NCBI RefSeq assembly: GCF_040932035.1 | Contig: NZ_JBFRBB010000001.1 | Location: 1 to 64,000 of the forward strand | Length of the DNA: 64,000 nucleotides | Origin: Hoeflea_A sp040932035 | GTDB taxonomy: Bacteria; Pseudomonadota; Alphaproteobacteria; Rhizobiales; Rhizobiaceae | Direction of reading: 5' to 3' | Part shown: in pieces, positions 9,167 through 18,066 of the stretch | Layout of the letters: every line of letters starts with the position of its first letter | How positions within the stretch are numbered: position 1 is the first letter of the stretch | Program-made: the position numbers and the translations under genes | The notes under the pieces: model-generated | Told to the model about the DNA's origin: nothing | The model's database searches: none | The model's input: only the letters and a program-made list of their open reading frames with translations

Positions 9167-9985
9167 ATGAACATGATGTCTGACGCTGCACTGGAACAAG
9201 CAGTTGAGGTCAAGGTTGCGGTGCAGCCGCCGATCAAGATGCAGGGCCGTGGGGTCAGCGTTTTTTACGGAGGCTCGCAGGCGCTTTTTGATGTCGATCT
9301 GGATATACGCGAGAACCAGGTGACCGCACTGATAGGCCCGTCCGGATGCGGCAAATCCACGTTTTTGCGCTGTCTCAACCGGATGAATGACACGATCGAC
9401 ACCTGCAGGGTTGAGGGAAACATCACACTCGACGGCGCAGACATTTACGATCCGTCCGTTGACGTCGTCGAACTGCGCGCCAGCGTCGGGATGGTGTTTC
9501 AAAAGCCAAACCCGTTCCCCAAATCCATCTATGAAAACATCGCTTACGGCCCTCGTATTCACGGCCTGGCGAGCAGCAAGGCCGACTATGACGCGATCGT
9601 CGAAAGCAGCCTGCGCCGGGCTGGCCTCTTCGACGAGGTCAAGGATCGTCTTCACACGCCCGGCACCGGGCTGTCGGGCGGACAACAGCAGCGTCTGTGC
9701 ATTGCAAGAGCCATCGCCATCAGCCCCGAGGTGATCCTGATGGACGAGCCGTGCTCCGCGCTCGACCCGATTGCGACGGCCAAGGTCGAAGAGCTGATCG
9801 ACGAGCTGCGCGAGAACTTCACCATTGTCATCGTCACCCATTCGATGCAGCAGGCTGCACGTGTCTCACAGCGCACGGCCATGTTCCATCTCGGCAATCT
9901 GGTCGAGGAAGGCGATACCGACAAGATGTTCACCAATCCGGACGACCAGCGAACCCAGGATTACATCACCGGCCGTTTCGGCTGA
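9167..9985 (+). CDS. pstB: Phosphate ABC transporter ATP-binding protein PstB
   Basis: The 272-residue ATPase shows Walker A GPSGCGKST, the Q loop at MVFQKPNPFP (typical of PstB), the signature LSGGQQQRLCIARA, Walker B VILMDEPCSALDP and the switch histidine in VTHSMQQA. It powers phosphate import through PstCA and takes part in signalling to PhoR. A GAAGGA sequence overlaps the first ATG (9167), so translation may really begin at the ATG codons at 9173 or 9176; the difference is two or three residues. Confidence 0.96.
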   Translation: MNMMSDAALEQAVEVKVAVQPPIKMQGRGVSVFYGGSQALFDVDLDIRENQVTALIGPSGCGKSTFLRCLNRMNDTIDTCRVEGNITLDGADIYDPSVDVVELRASVGMVFQKPNPFPKSIYENIAYGPRIHGLASSKADYDAIVESSLRRAGLFDEVKDRLHTPGTGLSGGQQQRLCIARAIAISPEVILMDEPCSALDPIATAKVEELIDELRENFTIVIVTHSMQQAARVSQRTAMFHLGNLVEEGDTDKMFTNPDDQRTQDYITGRFG

Positions 9986-10007
9986 GCCTGATTGGACAGA
10001 TACGATC

Positions 10008-10745
10008 ATGATAGACGAAAACAACTCCGGACAACTCGCAGCGCACACGGTCACCTCCTATGACGAGGAGCTTCAGTTCCTGGTCCGCCGTATTGCCGAA
10101 ATGGGCGGCCTTGCCGAACGCATGGTCGAGGAATCGGTTGCATCGCTGGTGAATTCCGATACCGCGCTGTCGCAGAAGGTCATTTCCGATGACCTGATCC
10201 TCGATGAGGCGGAAAGGCAGATCGGCGAAAAGGCTGTGCTTATCATTGCCAAGCGCCAGCCCATGGCCTCAGACCTTCGCGACATTATCGGCTCGATCCG
10301 CATAGCCGCCGATCTCGAGCGCGTTGGAGACATGGCCAAGAACATTGCCAAGCGGGTGATTGCGGTGCAGGGCATGGGCCAGCCCAAAAAGCTGGTCCGC
10401 GGCCTTGAGCATCTTGCCGAACTGGCGCTGACGCAGCTTAAGGAAGTGCTCGACGCCTATTCGTCCCGCTCTGCAGGACTTGCCAATTCCGTCCGTGACC
10501 GCGATGACGAGATCGATGCTATCTATACATCGCTGTTTCGCGAGCTTCTGACCTATATGATGGAAGATCCGCGCAATATAACCGCCTGTACCCACCTGCT
10601 GTTTTGCGCCAAGAACATCGAGCGCATAGGCGATCATGCAACCAATATCGCCGAAACGGTCTACTACATGGCAACCGGATCGCAACTCAGCAGCGAGCGT
10701 CCCAAAGACGACGAGACCGCGACCGTGGGTGTTGAAGAAGACTGA
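10008..10745 (+). CDS. phoU: Phosphate transport system regulator PhoU
   Basis: From the ATG at 10008 the protein is 245 residues, the normal size for PhoU; the frame stays open upstream into pstB but that part is a shadow. It has the repeated three-helix PhoU architecture with two metal-binding-type motifs (RIAADLERVGDMAKNIAKR near residue 85-105 and AKNIERIGDHATNIAETVYY near residue 195-215). PhoU links the Pst transporter to PhoR and suppresses the Pho response when phosphate is plentiful. It lies 22 bases after pstB. Confidence 0.95.
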   Translation: MIDENNSGQLAAHTVTSYDEELQFLVRRIAEMGGLAERMVEESVASLVNSDTALSQKVISDDLILDEAERQIGEKAVLIIAKRQPMASDLRDIIGSIRIAADLERVGDMAKNIAKRVIAVQGMGQPKKLVRGLEHLAELALTQLKEVLDAYSSRSAGLANSVRDRDDEIDAIYTSLFRELLTYMMEDPRNITACTHLLFCAKNIERIGDHATNIAETVYYMATGSQLSSERPKDDETATVGVEED

Positions 10746-10784
10746 AGTGACCGCCTGTAAGCTGGCCGCCACCGGAGAATTCAA

Positions 10785-11474
10785 ATGGGCATGGCACCGC
10801 ATATAACCGTTGTTGAGGACGAGGAGGCGCTGAGCGTTCTCCTGCGCTACAACCTTGAGGCGGAGGGTTATGAGGTCGACACGATATTACGCGGCGACGA
10901 GGCCGAAATCAGACTGCAGGAACGGGTACCGGATCTCCTGATTCTCGACTGGATGCTGCCGGGCCTGTCCGGCATCGAACTGTGCCGGCGCCTGCGGGTG
11001 CGGCCCGAGACCGAAAGGTTGCCGATCATTCTGCTGACGGCGCGCGGCGAGGAAAGCGAGCGGGTGAGGGGACTTTCAACGGGAGCCGACGACTACGTCG
11101 TCAAGCCGTTTTCGACCCCTGAACTCATGGCGCGCGTGCGGGCGCTCCTGCGCCGCGTCAAGCCGGAATCCATTTCGACATTGCTGAAGAGCGGCGATAT
11201 CGAACTCGACCGCGAGACCCACCGCGTCTATCGCCGCGGCCGCGAGATCAAGCTCGGCCCGACCGAATTCCGCCTGCTGGAATTCTTCATGACATCCCCG
11301 ACGCGCGTGTTTTCGCGCTCGCAGCTTCTCGACGGCGTATGGGGGCACGACATCTACGTGGATGAACGCACGGTTGACGTTCACGTCGGCCGGCTGCGCA
11401 AGGCGCTGAACCTTGCAAAAATGCCTGATGTCATCCGCACCGTCCGCGGTGCCGGTTATTCGCTGGAAAACTAG
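10785..11474 (+). CDS. phoB: Phosphate regulon response regulator PhoB
   Basis: A 229-residue OmpR/PhoB-type regulator. The receiver domain has the acidic pocket VVEDEE, the phosphoacceptor Asp55 in LILDWMLPG, a conserved Thr in LLTARGEE and Lys in VVKPF. The C-terminal winged helix includes GPTEFRLLEFFMTSPTRVFSRSQLL and the recognition region ERTVDVHVGRLRKAL. Phosphorylated by PhoR, it should bind the Pho box at 5198-5237. GGAG lies about eight bases before the ATG. It is the last gene of the operon. Confidence 0.95.
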   Translation: MGMAPHITVVEDEEALSVLLRYNLEAEGYEVDTILRGDEAEIRLQERVPDLLILDWMLPGLSGIELCRRLRVRPETERLPIILLTARGEESERVRGLSTGADDYVVKPFSTPELMARVRALLRRVKPESISTLLKSGDIELDRETHRVYRRGREIKLGPTEFRLLEFFMTSPTRVFSRSQLLDGVWGHDIYVDERTVDVHVGRLRKALNLAKMPDVIRTVRGAGYSLEN

Positions 11475-11486
11475 AGCGTTTCTGCT

Positions 11487-11527
11487 TCACTCACCGGCGC
11501 GAACGCTTCGAGCGCGGCGGTGAGTGA
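11487..11527 (+). terminator. Stem-loop after phoB
   Basis: A 10-bp stem TCACTCACCG / CGGTGAGTGA encloses a shorter GCGC/GCGC stem, 12 bases after the phoB stop. There is no T-run, so it is either a rho-assisted or RNA-stabilising end, or a palindromic intergenic element; it begins beside TAGAGCG, a string common at the ends of rhizobial palindromes. Confidence 0.45.
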
Positions 11528-11611
11528 GCGTAGTTGTTAGCGGCTTTTGAGGGCCCGCAACCAAGGTCAGCTCCGGGCCAAATTCGCCGAATGCTGTAGT
11601 GTGGTCTAACG

Positions 11612-12304
11612 TCAGCTTGGCATCCGCCTTGCTGTCGCCTCCTCCCAGCCTTTGATCAAAGCCGCCCGACGCCCCGGGTACTTTTCGCCGAGCACCTTTA
11701 GTTCTCGCACGCGGTCGGTCTTGAAATGCCGGTAGTCCTGGCGCGTCTCGCACCATCCGATGAGATACCGGGTTCGATCCAGATAGGCTATGAGCAGGGG
11801 CCAGACGATCCGGTCGGTCACGCTCCTGTCCCGATCCGCGTACGTCAGTTGAAGCCGATAGCGCTCGCGGATGGCGTGGCGCAAGAGCGCGCCGTCAAAG
11901 CGCTCGGCGACCGTTGATCTTGTTTGAATGGCCTTCGAGCTCGCGTCCAATACGATCGGGCGCAGTTCTTTCGGAATCGCTTCGGACAGTTTTGACACCA
12001 GGTCCCGCGCTGCACGTGCCAATGAAGGGTCGGCCTCAGAAGCCACCCACGCAGCGCCCAGAGCCGCAGCTTCCAACTCATCCGCCGTCAGCATCAATGG
12101 AGGCATGTCGTAACCGTCGTCGAGAACATAGCCCACGCCCGCTTCTCCGGTGATCGGGATACGTTGCGCATGAAGTTCCGCCATGTCGCGGTAAAGGGTG
12201 CTGATTGAGATTTCCAATTCATCGGCGAGCTCCCGTCCTGTGATCGGCGACCGGTTTGATCGCAATATCTGGATAATCTGAAACAGGCGTTCGGTGCGAC
12301 GCAT
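11612..12304 (-). CDS. HTH/WYL-domain transcriptional regulator (YafY type)
   Basis: The 230-residue protein starts with a DeoR-like helix-turn-helix (residues 1-60; MRRTERLFQIIQILRSNRSPITGRELADELEISISTLYRDMAEL) and continues into a WYL ligand-sensing domain. WYL-region traits are seen in YRLQLTYADRD, VWPLLIAYLDRTRYLIGWCETRQDYRHFKTDRV. The usual W-Y-L string is altered here to YLIGWCE. The product probably binds DNA as a dimer and responds to a small molecule or nucleic acid. It is divergent from an SRPBCC protein, with an inverted repeat between them, so it likely controls that gene and itself. It opens the accessory block downstream of phoB. Confidence 0.85.
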   Translation of the reverse strand: MRRTERLFQIIQILRSNRSPITGRELADELEISISTLYRDMAELHAQRIPITGEAGVGYVLDDGYDMPPLMLTADELEAAALGAAWVASEADPSLARAARDLVSKLSEAIPKELRPIVLDASSKAIQTRSTVAERFDGALLRHAIRERYRLQLTYADRDRSVTDRIVWPLLIAYLDRTRYLIGWCETRQDYRHFKTDRVRELKVLGEKYPGRRAALIKGWEEATARRMPS

Positions 12305-12313
12305 TTTTAACCT

Positions 12314-12348
12314 CTCCTCTCACACTCCTATCATAACGGTGAGAGGAG
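12314..12348. promoter_or_regulatory. Inverted repeat between WYL regulator and SRPBCC gene
   Basis: Perfect 10-base arms CTCCTCTCAC (12314-12323) and GTGAGAGGAG (12339-12348) are separated by 15 bases, in the 113-base gap between the divergent genes. The place and symmetry suit an operator for the WYL regulator. The AGGAGG-like right arm is 70 bases from the SRPBCC start, so it is not its ribosome site. Confidence 0.55.
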
Positions 12349-12417
12349 GACATAATTATTAAGGGTTCAGAACCAACAGGATCGCGCTACACCAGCGCCG
12401 ATGATAAGGAGCATTCC

Positions 12418-12873
12418 ATGATCCACTTTGAACGGAGCCTCACCATTGATGCAGACCCCGATGCCATCTGGGCCGTTCTCGATCGCTTCATGCATATTGA
12501 CGAGTTCGCCCCGGAGATCGTTTCGGTCGATGCACTGACATCGGGCGAAGCTGGGCTGGGGTCAAAGCGCCGCAACCATTTTAAGAACGGCACGTCGCTG
12601 GTGGAAGAAGTAACGGCTTGGCAGCCAGGCAAAGGATATACGGTGCAACTCTCTGACATGGCGGCCATGCCGCTGCATGAAGCCAGTTCGGACCTTTGGA
12701 TCCAAACTTCGGGCAAAGGCTCCCTAGTTACATGGACTTTCGATTATCGTGTCAAATACGGTCCCCTCGGATGGCTCATGGGACAAACTCTGATGAAAAT
12801 GATGATGGGCAAGATCATCGATGCGAATTTGAAGGGCCTGGATAAAAAAGTGATGGCCGCGCATACCAGTTGA
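12418..12873 (+). CDS. SRPBCC-family (START/Bet v 1-like) protein
   Basis: A 151-residue protein of the polyketide cyclase/dehydrase SRPBCC superfamily, which have a helix-grip fold with a deep hydrophobic pocket. The N-terminal signature is IHFERSLTIDADPDAIWAVLDRF, and the C-terminal long helix includes GWLMGQTLMKMMMGKIIDANLKGLDKKV. No signal peptide. Ligand or reaction cannot be inferred. GATAAGGAG before the ATG is a good ribosome site. Divergent from and probably regulated by the WYL protein. Confidence 0.8.
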   Translation: MIHFERSLTIDADPDAIWAVLDRFMHIDEFAPEIVSVDALTSGEAGLGSKRRNHFKNGTSLVEEVTAWQPGKGYTVQLSDMAAMPLHEASSDLWIQTSGKGSLVTWTFDYRVKYGPLGWLMGQTLMKMMMGKIIDANLKGLDKKVMAAHTS

Positions 12874-13263
12874 GGCCTACCGGGAAGTACGACTTAAAAG
12901 GCATTGCACCAGGGTCAGATATCTCCTCACGCTCAGCAAGCGCCAGCGCCAGACGAGATCTCTTGCGTTCGCACGTGCGTCGAAATTCTGCGATCCGCCC
13001 AAACAGCCCGCGTTCAGCGCCTGGACGGCTCATCGCACTGCGCATCCGGGAATAGCACGATCCCACCGGTTTCGGAATGATGCCAACGAGAGGCTGGCAG
13101 CGCTGTATCTCGACCCTGGCTGATCCAATCATTCCGGATCATCGAAGCATCGCCTGTTTCTAGCTGTAATATCAGGCTGTAAAGAACAGTTTCTGTACAG
13201 CGTGGCAGATTTGAAGTAAAATATTAACGATAACGCCCGTAAGCGAACATTGGGGAGGTAAAG
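12874..13263. other. 390-base gap with gene remnant and promoter of the giant gene
   Basis: The left half contains no intact gene; it holds the MarR-like remnant listed separately. The right part carries short inverted arms GCTGTA (13176) and TACAGC (13196), then an AT-rich stretch and GGGGAGGT, the ribosome site of the next gene. The open frame on the minus strand over 12815-13132 looks non-coding apart from the remnant. Confidence 0.5.
13010..13092 (-). pseudogene. Degenerate copy of a MarR-gene 3' end
   Basis: On the minus strand this stretch aligns with the last 80 bases of the intact MarR gene at 17.6 kb (about 17600-17680). By hand alignment roughly three quarters of 71 positions agree. 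It includes the 11-mer GGAATGATGCC (coding GIIPK) and the 17-mer ACGGCTCATCGC-CTT/G-type block that codes KRDEPSKR in the intact gene. Relative to the intact copy it has lost one base in the middle, shifting the frame, and no upstream MarR body remains. It is a decayed fragment in the same orientation as the intact gene, on the other side of the giant gene. Confidence 0.6.
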
Positions 13264-16200
13264 GTGGTGTTTCGCGCGCTCGTTTGCGTAAACGTGCTTT
13301 TAATTTCAGTTTTATATACATCATTTTCTGCGCTGGCTCAGTTTGATGCCGGCGACTTCATGAGGATGGGCGTTGAAGTACTTCGGCATATGTCGAATGA
13401 CGAAGCGCAGCCTAATCGCAACGACAATAGGAAGGCGGCTCCGGTTTCGCCGAACCGCTTGAACCGTGCCGAAATCAGAGAGGTGCAGCGAAGGCTGAAT
13501 GAACGCGGTTACGCCGCCGGGCCGGTGGATGGCGCGGTTGGCCCACAAACACGGCGAGCCATTGCAGCATTTCAGAGCGACGCCGGCTTCACTGCGACCG
13601 GCAGACCAGACACGGCGCTGCTGGCTGCTTTACGCTCGCTGCCGGCGAATAACCGGCAAGACCAGGCAGTTCAGGTCACGGAGCGGCCACCGAACGGGTT
13701 TACGCAGTTTAACGGATATGATTTTCCCGGCGGCGACTATCGAAGCGGATTGACCGATCCACGGCTAAAGAACATCTCGCAAGGCCAGTGTGCGGCTCAA
13801 TGCGCGCGTGAGACACAATGCAGGGCCTATACGTACAACGCTCAAGTTTCCGTTTGCATCCTCAAGGACAGGGTTCTGTCCAGAAAACGCTTTGCCGGAG
13901 CGATTTCCGGCGTCAAGCAGACCGCTCCAGATACCTCCATGGCACAAGCGGATCAGCAACCGGCGCAAATTGAATCCACTGGCGGCAAGCAGCAGTCGGC
14001 CGAATTGGTGCAGACAGATATGACAGGACTTGCCGGCATCGCCATGCGTAATGGCCGGGTTGAAACGTCGGCCGGTGGGGGATTGTCCTGGATACACGGC
14101 AGAGCGGCCGATGAGCACGCGGAGGCGCTGCGCTACGCACTGATGCGCCTGGCCTTCACGCGCGCTCCCGATCTCTGGGACGAACCCGCTTTTGCATTCA
14201 CGGCTATCCGTCTGGTCGATGGCCCGACACAGGCGCGCATCCTCCAAAGCGCCGGCATCGATCCGGCCGTCCTCAACGAGGCCGGCCAGGAGCTCTATCT
14301 GGATAAAAAGCAATACCAGCGGAAACTTGACGAATTTGCAAAGCGCGCTTTGCTGGCCGCTATCCGCCAACAACTGCCGCCAATCATCGCAGCGAATGCG
14401 CCGAAGCTGCCTATGGCGATGTTCTTACCCTGTCGGATCAGCCTTAAGCAGTATGACTTCGAGCGTAAGATCTTTCCAATGTCCCGGGGCTGCGAATCCA
14501 TCTGGTTTGACAAAGGCGGTTACGGCGAGGCGGTGTTTGGCTACAATCCCGAGATCATAATCACTGCGCCAATTCCGACGGACCGTCTGCGCTTCGACAT
14601 TCCCATCCCGGAGGTGCAAGCGCGGGACTTTCGCGCCGATTTGTACGCGGGCAGCGCAGACAATCCGATACCGTATGGCGCCATGGGCATCAAGGCGCGG
14701 ATAACCGACATGGTCGCTGCCGGCGGGCGGCACAATCTTCGCCGGTTCACGCTAAAGGTCGAGGTTGAGGATGCCGCGCTCTATCGCGCCGATGATTTTT
14801 CGATGCCGCTTTTGCAACTCGGTATCGAGCCGGTGCCGTCGGTCGACACAGTCAGCCCAGTCCCGAGCGGGCCGGTTTGGCTAAACGCCGACGCACTCAA
14901 TGTCATATTGCGACGCACGGGAGAGGGCAGTGCGCAGGAACTGGCGGAACTGCTGCGAACGCGAGCCCGCCTGGAAACCTTTCCGGACCGGTTGAATGAG
15001 TACGAGAGGGCGTGGGGGCTCTTTTTCCCCGATGAGCTTGTCAGGGATATCAGCGGGGGAGCCCACCCGCCGCCCGAACTCACACGAAACTTTGCCGAGT
15101 GGCAAAAGGCGCGTGTCGCCAATCCTCCGGCAACCATGATGTTGGAAACGAGCAGTGTGGGCGGCAGCTATTTTAATAAGACCGTGGAGGGCGATAACGC
15201 CTGGCCGATATTTCCGTCAGACTTATCCACCACTCGGCAGAAAAATTATGCGGAAGTGGCTGAATGGCTGGGGTTGCCGATCGATCGGATCACCAGCCCG
15301 ACGCAGATCAGCCTGTCCGATGTCGGCACCGTGAAGGACCACGAACTCTGGCTGTCCCTGCCCGCATCTGCCGACAGCTATAAAATTGCGCCCGAGACAC
15401 ATGTCCGGTTGGATGGAAGCCAACTGAAAACAGTGGTCGAAATGCGGGTTGTGCGTTGGCGCATTGACGCCGGTTGGGGAGATAAGCCGCTTTTGGTGAT
15501 GGATGTTGAACCTGTATCCGCACTTGTCACGAACCCGCAACGCAATCAGATCATCGGCCGCGCCAGTTTCGATCAAACATTCGACCGGCTTCCGGCGGAA
15601 AGGTCACGTGGTCCGGAAATAGCTGCCCCATCTGAGAAGATGCCCTATTCGGCTGAAACTGTGGACCTGCTGATTGTAAAATTTGCGCCCTCGGCATTCG
15701 ACAAAGCCATGCAGGAGCGCATGCTGCTGGTGCGATGGCACTACGAACAGAGTTTCAACGGACAAGCACGGGAACCCGAATGGGGTCGTTTCTTCGAGGA
15801 GCAGTCACCAAAGCCCAACGAGGAGTCACAACGGGACCTGATGCAAGGGTTCAAAAACTGGACCGTTGCCCGCGCCGCAGCGATGCCCGACATGGTGACG
15901 GCGGTATTTTCCACTTACAACGCCAACAAAGCCGGACCAATCCAGTATCTTGGCGGGCATGGCGTCTATCTGGAGGAGATCGACGATAGCGATGTCAGTT
16001 CATGTAAGGCTTACTCCAGGGACGACGACAGTATTCTTGCGCTGACACTTGGAAATGCGTGTGACTATCTGGCCCAGGGCCTTACAATCCCCTCTCGCAA
16101 TATTTATTTCGGCGGCAGCCTTTCCGGTTGGCTGACTGCGCAGGCGCAGGACGAGATGAATGACATTTATCGTGGCGATAAGGGGGTCGGACCCAGAGTA

Positions 16201-17454
16201 GATTGCCATGAGGCCGTTCACGGCACTGACGAATACTGTAGCCTGATGAAAAAGGCGGTGTTGAAAGGAGATCTGGCGGGGCAGCCCAATAACCTCAACG
16301 ATGTCCTGTTGCTGGACAAAGAGATCACAATCGCTGACGACAAGGTCGAGGAGCTCAAAGCGTTCGGCACCAAGGCAATCGAAATTGATCTTCGCATCAC
16401 CGGCGTCGACATCAGCGATACATTGCCGATAACCACCGATCACGAGATCATCCGGCGTTTTAATGCATTTGTTTCCGACAAGAAGCCGCGATTGAAGGTA
16501 CGGTTCGATATCGATCCGGACACCAGGCTCAAGCAACCGATTTTCATTATCCGTGGCGATGTGCAAGAGGCGCGTCTGGTCAAGGTGAACCACATCAAGC
16601 GCGGAGGCGATGCCTCGCTTACGACGATTGCACTGCTTGACACCCAAGTGCCGCAGCAACCGGATGAGAGCTTGATGAAAGAGGCTGTGCCAGCGTTCAG
16701 TCCGCCACCGAAGGAACCCTTCGGACCAGACGTGGTCGGTCTCAGGCTCGGCATGAGTTTCGAAGACGCCGAGAAGATCATTCGCGAGCATATGGACGTC
16801 GGACAAGTTTACCGGGCCGATCGCGCCTGGCAGCCGGCGACCGCCACGGGAGATTTGAAGCCGTATACAAGCGGGATGTTGTACGAGTCGGAAGACAGTA
16901 CCGACATGATTGTCATTTTTGACGAGCCACCGGCGGCCCCCGGAACCGTTATGGGAATTCTCCGTCGCGTCGCGTTTCCCGAAGGAACGGTCCTGCCGGC
17001 GGACATATACAGCCTGCTGGTCAAGAAATATGGCAAACCCGATGACGCAGACAAATACAGAATGATTTGGCAACTCGGCGAGAAATCCGGTTCCGGTGAC
17101 TGTGTCGCATTTTGGAATTCGAGCGGCACTTTAGACCTGTGGCGCAATCCTGCTGAAGGCGCGCAAGGGGCTGATTCCTTTCCGGCTCCGCGTCCGGGAG
17201 TCGTTCCAAGCATGGGTTTTTACAAAGACGACATGGACGTCGAGGATAACGGCGACTGTCCTCCCGGTATTATTGCAAATGTGGACAAGTCACTTCAGCT
17301 GAAACCCGGTCAGTATTTTCTGGCCCTGGAAGTGCGCGTTTTCGACCAACGCATTTACGCCGAGCAGTTCCGTACAAGCGTGCAAAAAGTCAAAGAAGGC
17401 GAAAGCTACACCAAGCCGGGGGGCGAGGCGGTCAAGCTGGACCTGAAGCTTTGA
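13264..17454 (+). CDS. Giant exported protein: signal peptide, PG-binding domain, PAN domain, large unknown region
   Basis: The 1396-residue product begins with a signal peptide (about residues 1-26; VLLISVLYTSFSALAQ), from a GTG at 13264 or 13267 after GGGGAGG. Residues 66-125 form a PG_binding_1 domain (REVQRRLNERGYAAGPVDG, GPQTRRAIAAFQ). Residues 147-218 resemble a PAN/apple domain with cysteines 176, 180, 186 and 198 (CAAQCARETQCRAYTYN). The remaining ~1170 residues show no family I recognise, no further membrane helix, and few repeats. A C-terminal segment (PDVVGLRLGMSFEDAEKIIREHM, about residue 1157) looks like a small separate domain. It probably acts in the periplasm, bound to cell wall. 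It stands alone, bracketed by MarR-gene sequences, inside the accessory block. Function unknown. Confidence 0.8.
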   Translation: MVFRALVCVNVLLISVLYTSFSALAQFDAGDFMRMGVEVLRHMSNDEAQPNRNDNRKAAPVSPNRLNRAEIREVQRRLNERGYAAGPVDGAVGPQTRRAIAAFQSDAGFTATGRPDTALLAALRSLPANNRQDQAVQVTERPPNGFTQFNGYDFPGGDYRSGLTDPRLKNISQGQCAAQCARETQCRAYTYNAQVSVCILKDRVLSRKRFAGAISGVKQTAPDTSMAQADQQPAQIESTGGKQQSAELVQTDMTGLAGIAMRNGRVETSAGGGLSWIHGRAADEHAEALRYALMRLAFTRAPDLWDEPAFAFTAIRLVDGPTQARILQSAGIDPAVLNEAGQELYLDKKQYQRKLDEFAKRALLAAIRQQLPPIIAANAPKLPMAMFLPCRISLKQYDFERKIFPMSRGCESIWFDKGGYGEAVFGYNPEIIITAPIPTDRLRFDIPIPEVQARDFRADLYAGSADNPIPYGAMGIKARITDMVAAGGRHNLRRFTLKVEVEDAALYRADDFSMPLLQLGIEPVPSVDTVSPVPSGPVWLNADALNVILRRTGEGSAQELAELLRTRARLETFPDRLNEYERAWGLFFPDELVRDISGGAHPPPELTRNFAEWQKARVANPPATMMLETSSVGGSYFNKTVEGDNAWPIFPSDLSTTRQKNYAEVAEWLGLPIDRITSPTQISLSDVGTVKDHELWLSLPASADSYKIAPETHVRLDGSQLKTVVEMRVVRWRIDAGWGDKPLLVMDVEPVSALVTNPQRNQIIGRASFDQTFDRLPAERSRGPEIAAPSEKMPYSAETVDLLIVKFAPSAFDKAMQERMLLVRWHYEQSFNGQAREPEWGRFFEEQSPKPNEESQRDLMQGFKNWTVARAAAMPDMVTAVFSTYNANKAGPIQYLGGHGVYLEEIDDSDVSSCKAYSRDDDSILALTLGNACDYLAQGLTIPSRNIYFGGSLSGWLTAQAQDEMNDIYRGDKGVGPRVDCHEAVHGTDEYCSLMKKAVLKGDLAGQPNNLNDVLLLDKEITIADDKVEELKAFGTKAIEIDLRITGVDISDTLPITTDHEIIRRFNAFVSDKKPRLKVRFDIDPDTRLKQPIFIIRGDVQEARLVKVNHIKRGGDASLTTIALLDTQVPQQPDESLMKEAVPAFSPPPKEPFGPDVVGLRLGMSFEDAEKIIREHMDVGQVYRADRAWQPATATGDLKPYTSGMLYESEDSTDMIVIFDEPPAAPGTVMGILRRVAFPEGTVLPADIYSLLVKKYGKPDDADKYRMIWQLGEKSGSGDCVAFWNSSGTLDLWRNPAEGAQGADSFPAPRPGVVPSMGFYKDDMDVEDNGDCPPGIIANVDKSLQLKPGQYFLALEVRVFDQRIYAEQFRTSVQKVKEGESYTKPGGEAVKLDLKL

Positions 17455-17604
17455 ACCCATCGTCTAGCCCATACGCCGTTCAAAGGCACAATGTGGATGC
17501 CGTGCGCCGATCATGACGGACACTTGCTTGCAAGTATTGGGCGTCCGCATAGTCGACGTTGGTTCTTTCTGCAACGAATGACAATTCACCTCAAAACCGC
17601 CCGC

Positions 17605-18066
17605 TCAGCGCTTCGACGGCTCATCGCGCTTCGCATCCATGAACTGCCGGATTTCGGCCAGCTTCGGAATGATGCCTTCGATGAATTCGGGCGGGTATTT
17701 TTCTGCAAGAACCGCCATGTCCGGGCTCATGTTCTCAATCGCGCCATCGCGGAACTTGCGGCCGGCGGGCGTCAGCCACACGCATTTGCTTCGCCCGTCG
17801 TCGGGGTTCGGGCGCATCTCCACAAGGGTGTGTTTTTCAAGCACCGACAATGTGTGCGTCATGGTCGTTTTAGGCACCTGAAAGGCGTTCGCTAGTTCCA
17901 GCGGCGTGCGCCCGTCCTGAACCCGGATGAGATGGTTCAGGACGGAAAAGTGCGAGATCAGGAAACCGGTCGGCAGCTTCGATTCAAACAGGGCGCGGCT
18001 GAGCTGTTCGATGATGCCGATCTCGTTGAACAGCGTGAAATAGAGTGCAAGTGTCTTGCTATCCAT
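17605..18066 (-). CDS. MarR-family transcriptional regulator
   Basis: The 153-residue protein starts at the ATG at 18066. It has the MarR winged helix: LPTGFLISHFSVLNHLIRV, then TPLELANAFQVPKTTMTHTLSVLEKHTLVEMRPNPDDGRSKCVWLTPAGR, with the DxRSK wing. The C-terminal helix gives the dimer. Its start ATGGATAG contains the stop of the upstream nitroreductase gene (8-base overlap), so the two are co-translated. A long palindrome before that gene (19179-19216) is its likely operator, implying autorepression relieved by a ligand, often an aromatic or oxidant. A degraded second copy of its 3' end lies at 13.0 kb. Confidence 0.92.
   Translation of the reverse strand: MDSKTLALYFTLFNEIGIIEQLSRALFESKLPTGFLISHFSVLNHLIRVQDGRTPLELANAFQVPKTTMTHTLSVLEKHTLVEMRPNPDDGRSKCVWLTPAGRKFRDGAIENMSPDMAVLAEKYPPEFIEGIIPKLAEIRQFMDAKRDEPSKR

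Noticed and set aside
9825..10007. Long N-terminal extension of PhoU
   Set aside because: The extension lies inside pstB in another frame; the ATG at 10008 gives the normal PhoU length.
12815..13132. A 105-codon minus-strand gene
   Set aside because: It overlaps the end of the SRPBCC gene, has no ribosome site, and only its middle resembles a frameshifted MarR 3' end.
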